Positions 7,518 through 16,133 of a stretch of 64,000 bases of DNA are shown here, piece by piece. The DNA lies in assembly GCF_013285155.1 (NCBI RefSeq), contig NZ_JABTEL010000015.1:1-64000 (forward strand), read 5' to 3'. Every line of letters begins with the position of its first letter. Positions within the stretch are counted from its first letter, which is position 1. The position numbers and the translations under genes were made by a program. This DNA is from Winogradskyella undariae (GTDB lineage Bacteria; Bacteroidota; Bacteroidia; Flavobacteriales; Flavobacteriaceae). The notes under the pieces are model-generated. The model worked only from the letters and a program-made list of their open reading frames with translations. It searched no databases and was not told the DNA's origin.

Positions 7518-7871
7518 ATGAGTACTCTAAAAAACAAAGTACAGTTAATTGGTAACGTAGGAAACGTGCCAGAAATTACAAACCTTGAAAATGGTAAGAA
7601 AGTTGCAAAATTTTCAATCGCAACCAATGAATCTTACAAAGATTCTAAGGGAGAAAAAGTGATAGACACCCAATGGCACACTATTGTAGCATGGGGAAAG
7701 ATTGCCGAAATCGTAGAGAAATACGTAGGCAAAGGAAAAGAAGTAGCATTAGAAGGGAAATTAACCTCACGCTCCTATGAAACCGCAGTCGGAGAAAAGA
7801 GATACGTTACCGAAGTGTTCGTCGGTGAAATCTTGCTTTTAGGAATTAAAGGCGCTAATGCTACTGAATAA
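7518..7871 (+). CDS. ssb: Single-stranded DNA-binding protein
   Basis: The 117-aa OB-fold protein has the SSB hallmarks NKVQLIGNVG at the N-terminus, KVAKFSIATNES, TQWHTIVAWGKIAEIVEKYV and GKEVALEGKLTSRSYE. It coats single-stranded DNA during transfer or replication. It is short and lacks the acidic C-terminal tail of chromosomal SSB (it ends KGANATE), which fits the ICE- and plasmid-borne SSBs of Bacteroidota. A strong terminator follows immediately. Confidence 0.93.
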   Translation: MSTLKNKVQLIGNVGNVPEITNLENGKKVAKFSIATNESYKDSKGEKVIDTQWHTIVAWGKIAEIVEKYVGKGKEVALEGKLTSRSYETAVGEKRYVTEVFVGEILLLGIKGANATE

Positions 7872-7883
7872 TTAAAAATTAAA

Positions 7884-7921
7884 AGAGAGCGTTCCTATCC
7901 AAAAGATGCGCTCTCTTTTTC
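7884..7921 (+). terminator. Rho-independent terminator after ssb
   Basis: The stem AGAGAGCG (7884-7891) pairs with CGCTCTCT (7909-7916) and is followed by a T-run. It lies 12 bases after the ssb stop. Confidence 0.8.
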
Positions 7922-7949
7922 ATTATTAATCTTACTAAATAGAATTACA

Positions 7950-8330
7950 ATGAAGACACAAGTTAACAAAATAAAAGCCGATTTACAACATTTTTGCGGT
8001 ACCGAAATCGTCTTTAAAATTCCATTAATTGGAACGCGTTTTACTGACGGATTAAAATATTTAGCTAATGAAACGGAATGCTTTTGGCTGATTACAGATG
8101 CATCCGTAATTGCAAAAAATTTATCAAATAGAAGTTCTTTTATTACCATTGATTTTAAGCGACTTTCTGAAAAGGAACAGATTGAAAAGCAATGCGAAGC
8201 CATCATTAATTATAGTGATGGAAATGACAATGTTTTTGAAACGCACCGATATAATGTAACCGATTTTCCTTTGGATGAATTGCGATTATTTTTTGTAAAT
8301 AATACGCTTATGCTTCCAAGCGAATATTAA
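7950..8330 (+). CDS. Hypothetical protein near ssb
   Basis: The 126-aa soluble protein has no signal or membrane segment and no recognised family. It shows alternating beta/alpha patterning (ETECFWLITDASVIA; FITIDFKRLSEKEQIEKQ). The next gene follows after 10 bases in the same direction, so both are probably co-transcribed accessory genes of the ICE leading region. Position next to ssb suggests, but does not show, a role early after transfer. Confidence 0.55.
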   Translation: MKTQVNKIKADLQHFCGTEIVFKIPLIGTRFTDGLKYLANETECFWLITDASVIAKNLSNRSSFITIDFKRLSEKEQIEKQCEAIINYSDGNDNVFETHRYNVTDFPLDELRLFFVNNTLMLPSEY

Positions 8331-8340
8331 AATATGCGTT

Positions 8341-8544
8341 ATGGTATATCTAAATTATACAAACCTCGATAACGAAACCCAAAAACGTTTGGTTTCAGTT
8401 TCCAAAAAAGATGTTGAGCATAAATTTGGAAATGATTTGAAACGCTACGCCAAAGAACATCATGTTGAATATGATATACTTTTACTTTTGGAAGAAGAAG
8501 CTCTAAGAAATTTATATTCTTATGACTATATTTTTAATATTTAA
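8341..8544 (+). CDS. Small hypothetical protein
   Basis: The 67-aa charged protein begins MVYLNYTNLDNETQKRL and has a helical acidic C-terminus (EYDILLLLEEEALRNL). No family was recognised. It lies 10 bases after the preceding gene and is followed by a terminator hairpin at 8564-8591, which supports a two-gene unit. Confidence 0.5.
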   Translation: MVYLNYTNLDNETQKRLVSVSKKDVEHKFGNDLKRYAKEHHVEYDILLLLEEEALRNLYSYDYIFNI

Positions 8545-8563
8545 GATCGAATTATTAACCCAG

Positions 8564-8591
8564 GACCTTTAAGTTTATTAAAGGTCTTTTT
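8564..8591 (+). terminator. Terminator hairpin after small genes
   Basis: The stem GACCTTTAA/TTAAAGGTC (about 8564-8586) with a short loop is followed by TTTTT and then an unusual run of eight C residues (8592-8599). It terminates the two-gene unit at 7950-8544. Confidence 0.65.
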
Positions 8592-8706
8592 CCCCCCCCT
8601 GTTATTTTATATTCTGCAACAAAAAGAGTGGTTTACTAAAGATACTTTTAAACTTCAAAGAGAACACTCATAAAAAATCAAATTTCAATTCGTATTACGG
8701 TAAAAG

Positions 8707-8738
8707 CCATTACATTTTTGGATGTAATGGTATTTTTT
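8707..8738 (+). terminator. Hairpin with T-run
   Basis: A perfect 9 bp stem CCATTACAT/ATGTAATGG with loop TTTTGG is followed by TATTTTTTT. It may be a second terminator, insulating the mobilisation genes from upstream transcription. Confidence 0.65.
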
Positions 8739-8739
8739 T

Positions 8740-8934
8740 GTCCAGCGCGCTGGACGAAAAGGAATAGCAAGAGGGTAACACGCTAGCGCGATGTTTCAAT
8801 TTTTAGTTTTTCCAAAACACGAGTAAAATCAATAGTTTACAGCGATTGATTGTTTTGGTTTTTGAAGTTTTAGCATCGTTTTTCACGGATAAAAGCTGTT
8901 AGCCCAATAAAAACAACAAATTTTTCAAGGAAAT
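8740..8934 (+). other. Candidate origin of transfer (oriT)
   Basis: This non-coding segment lies directly upstream of the mobilisation genes. It begins with a perfect 16 bp palindrome GTCCAGCGCGCTGGAC (8740-8755), unusually GC-rich for this window. Next comes AACACGCTAGCGCG, then imperfect inverted repeats around 8827-8862 (AAAATCAAT...ATTGATTG). Bacteroidetes mobilisable elements usually carry oriT immediately next to the BfmA/BtgA and relaxase genes. The nick site was not identified. Confidence 0.45.
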
Positions 8935-9327
8935 ATGGATAAAGGATATGAAAAAGAACGGTTTGATAGCCTAAGTATTAAAACTTCAGTGGCTCAAAAA
9001 TTTAATGAATTTTGTAAAAAAATGTCGCACTCAAAATCAATGACACTTTTAATGATGCTCGACTTTTTTGAAACTAATGGGATATCTCCAAACGAAACTT
9101 TAGGACCGCATATGAAAACCTTAGAAAGTCAAATCAAGAAACGAATCAATGCGGTAATCGCCATCATAAAAGACATTGAAAAGTACCATGATAAACCTAC
9201 AACTGCCATGTTACAATCCTTGTTTATGGAATTTGAGCCAGCAGAAAAGAAACGCATTTTAGAAAAAGAACTCAAACAAAAGAACGTTCAGTTTGTAGAA
9301 AAAAAAGAGTCTAATAATCAATTATAA
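8935..9327 (+). CDS. BfmA/BtgA-type mobilisation accessory protein
   Basis: The 130-aa protein opens with the pattern of BfmA/BtgA-family mobilisation proteins (KERFDSLSIKTSVAQKFNEF...SMTLLMMLDFF). A ribbon-helix-helix-like DNA-binding start precedes a long coiled helix (about 60-125). Such proteins bind oriT and help the relaxase assemble the relaxosome. It starts just after the oriT candidate and ends 4 bases before the relaxase, indicating one operon. Confidence 0.75.
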   Translation: MDKGYEKERFDSLSIKTSVAQKFNEFCKKMSHSKSMTLLMMLDFFETNGISPNETLGPHMKTLESQIKKRINAVIAIIKDIEKYHDKPTTAMLQSLFMEFEPAEKKRILEKELKQKNVQFVEKKESNNQL

Positions 9328-9331
9328 GAAT

Positions 9332-10360
9332 ATGTATATCACCATCACAGCTCAAAAATTAGGAGGAGAGTATTCGCAAAGTTCTGTGGATTTTGTTGCA
9401 TATCTTGAGAAAGAAAATCAAGGCTTGGAGCAAGACGATGTCGAGCATTTTTTTAATCAATATGGAGATGAAATAGAAGCTAAAGAAGTCATGAAAGAAA
9501 TTGATGGTAATACAGCAAAACTCAAAAAGAAAGAACCGAAATTTTATTCTATTACCATAAATCCGAGTGAATCAGAGTTACGAAACTTACAAAATAATTC
9601 TGAAGATTTAAAAAGATATACCAGAGCTCTAATGACTGATTATGCAAAGTCCTTCAATCGTGAAATTAATGGTAAACCGATAACTGTCGACAACATAAAA
9701 TATTTTGCTAAAATTGAACACCAACGTAAATTTAAAGGCACAGATAGACAAGTAAGAGAGAACCAACCATTTGCTACAAAAATATTGCAGTTAAAACAGG
9801 ATATTCGAAAAATTGAGCAAGGTCAATTAGAAGGTGATACGAAACAGATGAAATCCGATATACTTAAATTGGAGGCTGAAGCTCCATATCAACAGAATGG
9901 AAAACGAATTGTTCAAGGCATGAAAAAAGCGGGTAATCAAAGTCATATTCATATCATCGTGAGTCGAAAAGACACCTCAAATTCTGTGAGTTTGTCTCCT
10001 GGATCTAAATACAAAGCGTCGGAAGTTATGATGAACGGAAAATTAGTGAAACGAGGATTTGATAGAGATGCCTTTTTTACAAAAGCAGAAGGCACTTTTG
10101 ATAAAACGTTTGGCTACAAACGGAACTATGTGGCATCCTATAAATCGAAAAAAGATTTTATTAAAAATCCGAAGCTCTACTTTACAACACTATTAGGCCT
10201 GCCAGTAAGTGAAAAAGCAGTTGCTTTTAAAATGCTATCAAAATCTGGTGTGCCTATGGCTAGTATTCCAACAAGTCAAGTACAGTTAGCTCTTAAAACC
10301 ATTAGGTATTTAAAACGTGGTGTGGAGGTGGCAATTAAATCAAGTTCCATTGGTATATGA
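9332..10360 (+). CDS. Relaxase (MobB/BtgB-like, DUF5712-type)
   Basis: The 342-aa protein resembles the DUF5712-type mobilisation proteins of Bacteroidota. It carries YSITINPSESEL at about residues 72-83 and the relaxase metal-binding HxH pattern at His205-Ile-His207 (NQSHIHIIVSRKD). The tyrosines near the N-terminus (YITITAQKLGGEYSQ) are candidate nucleophiles. It would nick oriT and pilot the strand. It sits between the mobilisation accessory protein and the coupling protein, the standard order for these elements. Confidence 0.75.
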   Translation: MYITITAQKLGGEYSQSSVDFVAYLEKENQGLEQDDVEHFFNQYGDEIEAKEVMKEIDGNTAKLKKKEPKFYSITINPSESELRNLQNNSEDLKRYTRALMTDYAKSFNREINGKPITVDNIKYFAKIEHQRKFKGTDRQVRENQPFATKILQLKQDIRKIEQGQLEGDTKQMKSDILKLEAEAPYQQNGKRIVQGMKKAGNQSHIHIIVSRKDTSNSVSLSPGSKYKASEVMMNGKLVKRGFDRDAFFTKAEGTFDKTFGYKRNYVASYKSKKDFIKNPKLYFTTLLGLPVSEKAVAFKMLSKSGVPMASIPTSQVQLALKTIRYLKRGVEVAIKSSSIGI

Positions 10361-10361
10361 T

Positions 10362-11948
10362 ATGGAGATAAAGGGAATTATAGCTGTTATTGGAGTGATA
10401 TGTGGAATGAGCTTGTTGTTTTATAGCCTTTTTAAAATAACTAAATATGCCTTTTTTGTGAATCTTATTTGGACAGTACTTTGTTTAGGACTACTTTTTA
10501 ATTTCAGCTACTACGAAAAGCAATGGTATATAGTGTTGCTTTTTATAGGCTGTATACTCTTGCTTATAAACACCGTTTTATATGTGTTTCTTCACAAGGA
10601 AAAATATAATTTTGATGCTAAGCACCAAGTTAATTTTAAAACTAAACGGGGTAGTTTTAAAATTAATAATATCAAACGAGGCGCTTCAATTATCGGTGCT
10701 GCAGGAAGTGGGAAAACAGAGAGTGTCGTTTTTAATTTTCTTCAGCATTTTAGCAACTACAAATTTTCGGGTGTCATTCACGATTATAAAAACCTTGAAA
10801 TTACAGAAATGGCATTCCCTTTATTTGAAAAAAAACAAATTGATTTTAATGTGATTTCATTCGATACTATTTACGATCGTGTAAATCCAATAGCACCGCG
10901 ATATATGATTAATGAGGAAAGCGTAAACGAAGTCGCACGAGTACTAATCGAAAACCTATTAGAACAAAGAGAGTCGGGGAGTATAGGCACAACAAAATTC
11001 TTTAATGATGCCGCTGAAGGACTAATCGGTGGACTGATTTGGAAATTACGTACCTCCTATCCACACCTGTGTACATTGCCCCACTTAATAGCAATGTATC
11101 AATTTTTAGATACCGATAGTTTAATCGCATTTTTAAGTTCTAATACAACATCTAGAGCGATGGCGGATGCTTTTATTAGTGGTAAGGATTCTGATAGACA
11201 AACCGCAGGAGTAAAAAGTACTTTGGCTAATGCGCTTAAAAAAATAAGTACACAACGTATTTTTATGATCCTGTCTGCAGATGATGTTCCTCTTAATATT
11301 AATACGCAAGAGCAACCGCTTGTGATTTCAGTCGTTAATACTCCAAAATATGAGACTGCGTATTCGCCAATTATTGCTACTATTATTCATACCATTACGA
11401 AGCAAATGAGTGTGAGAAATTCAAATGCTTCATTTCTCTTAATGGAAGAAGCACCAACTATTCGGCTTTTAAATATGCACAGAATTCCTGCTACATTAAG
11501 AAGCTATGATATTGCGACGATTTACGTGATGCAAGACAAAATTCAAAACGATATGATGTATGGAGATAAGGCGAGTAAAGCGATTTTAAGTAATTTATCC
11601 TATCAATTCTTCGGAAAGGTAAACGATCCAGACACCGCGAAATATTATGAACGCTTTTTTGAAATTGTAAAGAAAGAAACCACTAGTGTTAATCGTGGTC
11701 ATAATCTCAATTTTGACACCCGAATTACAACAGGGGAACGTGAAGTCTCCAAAATTAGAGCTGATGTGTTTTTTAGACTAAAAGAAGGTGAATTTATTAC
11801 GTTCGCTGACGGAAAGGATAGAAAAGTTCAATTTAAATTACCTAGAATTGAAAAACGATTACCAAGAAGGTCACGGGATTATTCTGAGGCTGACTTACAA
11901 GCTAATTTTGATAGGATTTATGAAGAGGTACAATCAATTTTTAAGTGA
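10362..11948 (+). CDS. Type IV coupling protein (VirD4/TraG-type ATPase)
   Basis: About 528 aa. The start chosen is ATG at 10362 (MEIKGIIAV), one base after the relaxase stop; a longer frame exists but would overlap the relaxase. Three N-terminal transmembrane helices occupy roughly residues 1-80. A Walker A motif GAAGSGKT follows at 112-119, with VIHDYKNLE soon after and FLLMEEAPT as the Walker B-like segment. It links the relaxosome to the Tra secretion channel and drives DNA export across the inner membrane. Confidence 0.85.
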   Translation: MEIKGIIAVIGVICGMSLLFYSLFKITKYAFFVNLIWTVLCLGLLFNFSYYEKQWYIVLLFIGCILLLINTVLYVFLHKEKYNFDAKHQVNFKTKRGSFKINNIKRGASIIGAAGSGKTESVVFNFLQHFSNYKFSGVIHDYKNLEITEMAFPLFEKKQIDFNVISFDTIYDRVNPIAPRYMINEESVNEVARVLIENLLEQRESGSIGTTKFFNDAAEGLIGGLIWKLRTSYPHLCTLPHLIAMYQFLDTDSLIAFLSSNTTSRAMADAFISGKDSDRQTAGVKSTLANALKKISTQRIFMILSADDVPLNINTQEQPLVISVVNTPKYETAYSPIIATIIHTITKQMSVRNSNASFLLMEEAPTIRLLNMHRIPATLRSYDIATIYVMQDKIQNDMMYGDKASKAILSNLSYQFFGKVNDPDTAKYYERFFEIVKKETTSVNRGHNLNFDTRITTGEREVSKIRADVFFRLKEGEFITFADGKDRKVQFKLPRIEKRLPRRSRDYSEADLQANFDRIYEEVQSIFK

Positions 11949-11973
11949 TTAGGCGTAAAGTGTGTCGATTATT

Positions 11974-12020
11974 GTCGCTTATTTGTAGCAATATATCTAT
12001 ATTTGTTTTAAATAAGCGAC
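11974..12020 (+). promoter_or_regulatory. hipBA promoter flanked by operator arms
   Basis: A perfect 11 bp inverted repeat, GTCGCTTATTT at 11974-11984 and AAATAAGCGAC at 12010-12020, ends three bases before the hipB start codon. Between the arms lies TATATTTG (11998-12005), matching the Bacteroidetes -7 element TAnnTTTG. This is the expected layout for autorepression by HipB or HipAB, which would occlude the promoter. Confidence 0.65.
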
Positions 12021-12023
12021 AAA

Positions 12024-12311
12024 ATGAATTCTAAGAAAACCATTCTTCTTCCTAAATATCAGAAGATTTTTGAACAGATAGGTGAGAATATAAAGCTGGC
12101 AAGAAAAAGAAGAAAGTTAACAACAGAGCAGGTTTCTGAACGTGCAGGTATTCACAGAGCAACACTTTATCGTATTGAAAAAGGAGACCCAGCTGTAGCA
12201 ATAGGGCACTATTTTAATGTGTTTAGAGTGTTGAATCTTCAGGATGATTTTCTTAAGCTCGCCGTTGATGATGAGTTTGGACGAAAATTACAGGATCTTG
12301 ATTTATTATAA
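12024..12311 (+). CDS. hipB: HipB-like antitoxin (XRE-family HTH)
   Basis: The 95-aa protein has a helix-turn-helix of the XRE type (about residues 16-70; TTEQVSERAGIHRATLYRIEKGDP). It is followed five bases later by hipA. It would bind the inverted repeat just upstream and restrain the toxin. Placement inside the ICE, between the coupling protein and the tra operon, suggests an addiction module that stabilises the element. Confidence 0.85.
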   Translation: MNSKKTILLPKYQKIFEQIGENIKLARKRRKLTTEQVSERAGIHRATLYRIEKGDPAVAIGHYFNVFRVLNLQDDFLKLAVDDEFGRKLQDLDLL

Positions 12312-12316
12312 ACAAA

Positions 12317-13567
12317 ATGGCTAAAGGAAAATTTGACATATACGTATTTGCAGACTGGGATGGTTTAGAAACTCCAACCCTTGTTGGTGTGCTTTCTGCG
12401 CATTTTGCGAAAGGTAAAAAGGCCTTTAGTTTTGAGTATGATAAAGATTGGCTAAAGACCGATGCGCAACGATTACTAGATCCCGATATCGTTTTTTATT
12501 CGGGACCTCAATATCCTAACAACAAGGATAATTTTGGGATTTTTTTGGATAGTATGCCAGACACTTGGGGGAAGACCTTAATGAAGCGTAGGGCGGCGCA
12601 AGAGGCTAGGGCAAAGAATGAAAAAGCAAGTGCCCTCTATGAAATTGATTATCTTCTTGGAGTTTATGATGAGAGTCGAATGGGAGCCCTGCGCTTTAAA
12701 ACGAAAATAGATGGTCCTTTTTTAGATAATGACAACCAAAATCCAACACCTCCTTGGTCTTCACTTGGTGAACTTCAAGAGGCTGTAAATCAATTAGAAA
12801 GTGATGATTATAGTGATGCTATAAGAAAATGGATTGCCGTTTTAATAGCGCCTGGATCTTCTCTAGGTGGCGCAAGACCAAAGGCGAATATTCTGGATGC
12901 CAAGAAGAATCTTTGGATTGCAAAATTTCCATCAAAGACCGATACCGTTGATAAAGCTGCTTGGGAGTTTTTAGCATATCAATTAGCGACTGCTGCAGGA
13001 ATTCAAATGGCAGATTCTAAAATAGAAAAGATTAGTGGTGAATACCACACCTTTCTAACGAGACGTTTTGATAGAAACAATAGAAAACGTATTCACTTCG
13101 CGTCTGCAATGACGATGACAGGAAACACAGAAGATATTATAAAAGATTCTGCACCAAGTTATCTTGAAATTGTTGAATTTATAGAGAATTATGGTGCCGA
13201 TGTAGACGCTAATTTACATCAACTTTGGCGTCGAATCGTATTCAATATTGCGATTTCTAATACGGATGATCATATGCGTAATCATGGATTTCTATTAACG
13301 GCTAAAGGTTGGATTTTATCACCAGCGTACGATTTAAATCCTTCAATAGAAAAAGAAGGTTTGTCTTTGAATTTAGATATGGACGATAATGCTCTAAGCT
13401 TTGACCTTGCTAAAAGTGTTGGCGCGTATTTTAGGTTAAATGATACAGAAATGAATGGCATACTTACTGACGTGTTAACCGTAGTTAAAGATTGGAAGGC
13501 AGTGGCAAAGGACATCGGAATTAAAAACTCGGAGATAACGCTAATGTCTGCGGCTTTTAGGAAATAA
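12317..13567 (+). CDS. hipA: HipA-like serine/threonine kinase toxin
   Basis: The 416-aa HipA-family kinase shows the N-terminal subdomain with GIFLDSMPDTWGKTLMKRR and the P-loop-like SSLGGARPKANI (about residues 182-193). The catalytic SNTDDHMRNHGF follows at about residue 315, then the metal-binding SPAYDLNPS at about 335. HipA toxins of this type phosphorylate translation factors such as aminoacyl-tRNA synthetases, causing growth arrest; the target here is unknown. It is transcribed with hipB. Confidence 0.88.
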   Translation: MAKGKFDIYVFADWDGLETPTLVGVLSAHFAKGKKAFSFEYDKDWLKTDAQRLLDPDIVFYSGPQYPNNKDNFGIFLDSMPDTWGKTLMKRRAAQEARAKNEKASALYEIDYLLGVYDESRMGALRFKTKIDGPFLDNDNQNPTPPWSSLGELQEAVNQLESDDYSDAIRKWIAVLIAPGSSLGGARPKANILDAKKNLWIAKFPSKTDTVDKAAWEFLAYQLATAAGIQMADSKIEKISGEYHTFLTRRFDRNNRKRIHFASAMTMTGNTEDIIKDSAPSYLEIVEFIENYGADVDANLHQLWRRIVFNIAISNTDDHMRNHGFLLTAKGWILSPAYDLNPSIEKEGLSLNLDMDDNALSFDLAKSVGAYFRLNDTEMNGILTDVLTVVKDWKAVAKDIGIKNSEITLMSAAFRK

Positions 13568-13692
13568 GTGTATCCAAATAGGAGGTGCAAATATTTACTC
13601 TATGTTTAAAAATTGTAACTCTTATGTTTTTTGGATACAAAAAAGGTCAAAAATCTTCCAATGGGAGCATAGCGGTGCCTTTCATTACCGTA

Positions 13693-14526
13693 TTAATTGG
13701 GGTTATTGATATATCTATGCGATACTTTAAGTTCTATATTACGTTCGCCATGTTTCTCGTTCAATTCTAAAATAACTCTTCGATCCTTCGAAAGTGAAAA
13801 TTTATGCATAGCATATATAAATCTTACCGTTTCATTGGCAGCAATTTTAGAAGGCAGATGATGTTTAAAAATAGGCTCTTGATATAAACGTTGTAATGAT
13901 TTCTTTTTACCTTTTTGTCGCGTTTCAATGGAAAGTTTTAAGAAGTTTAAATCATAATCTAAAGTAGAATTATTCCGAATTTGAATAACGAAGTAAAGCG
14001 CTTCTTTATCAAAAACTATATTTTCAAGACTCAGAATCACACGACTATGTCGCTTTGTAAAATAACCAAAGTGTTGTTTTAAATCTAGTAAATATGAACA
14101 GAATTTTTGATAATAATAAGTGTCGTGTTCAATACTTTTTTCAGAAGTTTCAGTTTGAATAGAATCTTTAACTTTTGGTTTTTCATTCCCAATACTTGAG
14201 GCTAGTGGAATAAAATAATTAAGCTTAGAAAGCTGTGCTTTATATTTTACAATGTAGGAAAATATGGAACCGTTGTTGTTAATGACTAATAGGTTGCTTT
14301 CTTTGCCTTGTTTGGCTTGTAATAAACCGAAGTACTGTTCTTTATCACGATTGTAGGTAAATACAAAATTATCTGAACCTGTGATGCCTTGGCGGATAGG
14401 TTCTGGGAAAAAGAGAGCCACATTTTTGGTGTCGTTGGCGTAAATAGTGTCAAGTGTTGTTGATGTTTGGGCTCCCATAAAAGCGGAAGTGATAATAAGG
14501 GTTAGAATGCTCATATACGTTTTCAT
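13693..14526 (-). CDS. traN: Conjugative transposon protein TraN
   Basis: The 277-aa exported protein (signal peptide about residues 1-19) matches the TraN/DUF4138 family: DTIYANDTKNVALFFPEPIRQGITGSDNFVF near the N-terminus and a beta-rich remainder. TraN is probably a VirB9-like part of the outer-membrane channel. It is the last gene of the traE-N operon, 31 bases after traM. No traO, traP or traQ follows; hipBA is next and points the other way. Confidence 0.85.
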   Translation of the reverse strand: MKTYMSILTLIITSAFMGAQTSTTLDTIYANDTKNVALFFPEPIRQGITGSDNFVFTYNRDKEQYFGLLQAKQGKESNLLVINNNGSIFSYIVKYKAQLSKLNYFIPLASSIGNEKPKVKDSIQTETSEKSIEHDTYYYQKFCSYLLDLKQHFGYFTKRHSRVILSLENIVFDKEALYFVIQIRNNSTLDYDLNFLKLSIETRQKGKKKSLQRLYQEPIFKHHLPSKIAANETVRFIYAMHKFSLSKDRRVILELNEKHGERNIELKVSHRYINNPN

Positions 14527-14557
14527 AAGAGTGTGTATTTAAATGCTCATTGTGAGC

Positions 14558-15487
14558 TCATAATTTTGGTTTTAAAATAAGTTTATAATTGTTCAGTACG
14601 GTAACCTTCACATTTCGATTACTACGTTTCAATACTTTTGTAATGCCACCGACTTGTGGAACTGTTGGAATATTGATATCTCCTATAACATCGTCCAGAA
14701 CTTCACTGGTCGCTTCGGCTCTGAAGTTGTTTTCCACATAAATGCCTTCACTGCCATCTTGTAAATCGAAAGCTTTTAGTTTTGTGGGATGATGATTGAT
14801 ATTCTCAATTTCTATTAAAGCACGATTGGGCTGAAAGCTTATAAAGCCAAATAAAAGTGTGTTCTTGGGCATTTGCTTTCCATTGACTAATGCAGCTTGA
14901 GTAAGTCGCATTCGCAATCGCGTATTTGCTTTTACTATTTGGTCTCCATCAACAACGGCGTAAATGGTTGTATCCGTATGACCGATGATTGAAAATGTAT
15001 TTGGTTTTGGTGCAGCCGCAAAAAATAGTTGATGTTCCAAGCCCAATTCTTTAGCTTGTATTTTTAACTCCCTAATTATTTCTGAAGAATCAATGGCTAT
15101 TGGGGGCTTCGTTTTTACGTTATGTCGTCCAAAGTTTTGATATTTTAATTCTGAATATTGAATTTTTCCAGCGGCGTATATACTGTCTATAATGCGTTTT
15201 TTATGACGTTCTGGTAGTTCTGTATCGTAATACCCCATGGAGTCCATTAATTTTTCATCATAGATACTAGGAGCGTTGGTTTCGCGTACTTCTTTTAAAT
15301 CATTAAGCGCATCTAATTTAGAATCATATGTTTTCTGGTTGTCTTCTAAATCAGGAATCAACGTCTGTTCAAGACTGTCCTTTTCATTTTCGTCATCTCC
15401 CATGAGCATTAGGCTATAAGAAATAAGGAATATGAACACAATGGCTAATACTGCTATAAATACTATTTTGTTCTTTTCTACTTTCAT
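14558..15487 (-). CDS. traM: Conjugative transposon protein TraM
   Basis: The 309-aa protein has one N-terminal transmembrane helix (about residues 8-29) and a low-complexity linker. Its C-terminal domain starts TFSIIGHTDTTIYAVVDGDQIVKANTRLRMRL, resembling VirB10-type TraM of CTnDOT-like elements. It should span from inner membrane to outer channel. It lies between traK and traN with short gaps. Confidence 0.85.
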   Translation of the reverse strand: MKVEKNKIVFIAVLAIVFIFLISYSLMLMGDDENEKDSLEQTLIPDLEDNQKTYDSKLDALNDLKEVRETNAPSIYDEKLMDSMGYYDTELPERHKKRIIDSIYAAGKIQYSELKYQNFGRHNVKTKPPIAIDSSEIIRELKIQAKELGLEHQLFFAAAPKPNTFSIIGHTDTTIYAVVDGDQIVKANTRLRMRLTQAALVNGKQMPKNTLLFGFISFQPNRALIEIENINHHPTKLKAFDLQDGSEGIYVENNFRAEATSEVLDDVIGDINIPTVPQVGGITKVLKRSNRNVKVTVLNNYKLILKPKL

Positions 15488-15507
15488 TTGCGGATTTTTT
15501 TAGTGAC

Positions 15508-16122
15508 TCAATTTTTAGTGTTTAGCTTTTTTAAGGTGTTCTCAAAATAATTGGTAATCAGAAGACCATGTGGATTGTTTGGGAAGTTCCGGTCAACGCT
15601 AATTAAGTTCCCTGTGGAAACTAATTCATAGGTATCGACAATAGAGCCTCGATTAATTTCAAAAATGGTGGTTGTAGTAAACGTATATGAGCCATTGTGT
15701 TCCTTTAATTCTGAAGTAATTTGTAGTACTTTCTGAACTAAGGAATATTGTAATAATCGGTTATAAACACCGTCTGCTTTTTTTTGCCGATACAAATTAT
15801 CTACAGAACTATTGCCTAACCAAAGCGCCTTTTCCAAATTTTTTTCATAATTGCTGGCATCAATATTATAGAAGTAGTTGTGATACAGTTCTAAATGTGC
15901 CAAAGCTTCCACTTTAAAATTTTCCTTTTGGTTAATGAGTTTCAGGGGAATAATGCTACCATCTGTATTGATGGCAAAAGCACTATTCATGGCGTTTTTA
16001 TGGGTCTTAAATGCGACCCAAACGGAAAAAGTGCTCGATAGTAAGGCGCAAATAACCACGGCTAAAACAATAAATCGATTGAGCTTTAATACGTTATAGA
16101 TGTTTTTGTAGGGTGTTTTCAT
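15508..16122 (-). CDS. traK: Conjugative transposon protein TraK
   Basis: The 204-aa protein has a single N-terminal transmembrane segment (about residues 17-38) and a soluble domain with YNRLLQYSLVQKVLQ and NRGSIVDTYELVSTG. This fits the VirB8-like TraK family, an assembly factor of the inner-membrane complex. It starts 11 bases after traJ. Confidence 0.85.
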   Translation of the reverse strand: MKTPYKNIYNVLKLNRFIVLAVVICALLSSTFSVWVAFKTHKNAMNSAFAINTDGSIIPLKLINQKENFKVEALAHLELYHNYFYNIDASNYEKNLEKALWLGNSSVDNLYRQKKADGVYNRLLQYSLVQKVLQITSELKEHNGSYTFTTTTIFEINRGSIVDTYELVSTGNLISVDRNFPNNPHGLLITNYFENTLKKLNTKN

Positions 16123-16133
16123 ATTGAGATGGA

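Noticed and set aside
8592..8599. Run of eight C residues after a terminator
   Set aside because: Unusual in AT-rich DNA but could be a sequencing or slippage artefact; no function can be assigned.
13585..13770. Plus-strand ORF between hipA and traN as a missing traO-type gene
   Set aside because: It overlaps the 3' end of traN on the opposite strand, has no signal peptide or family pattern, and points against the tra operon. A 9 bp inverted repeat (13570-13578/13630-13638) with T-run there is more likely a transcription end.
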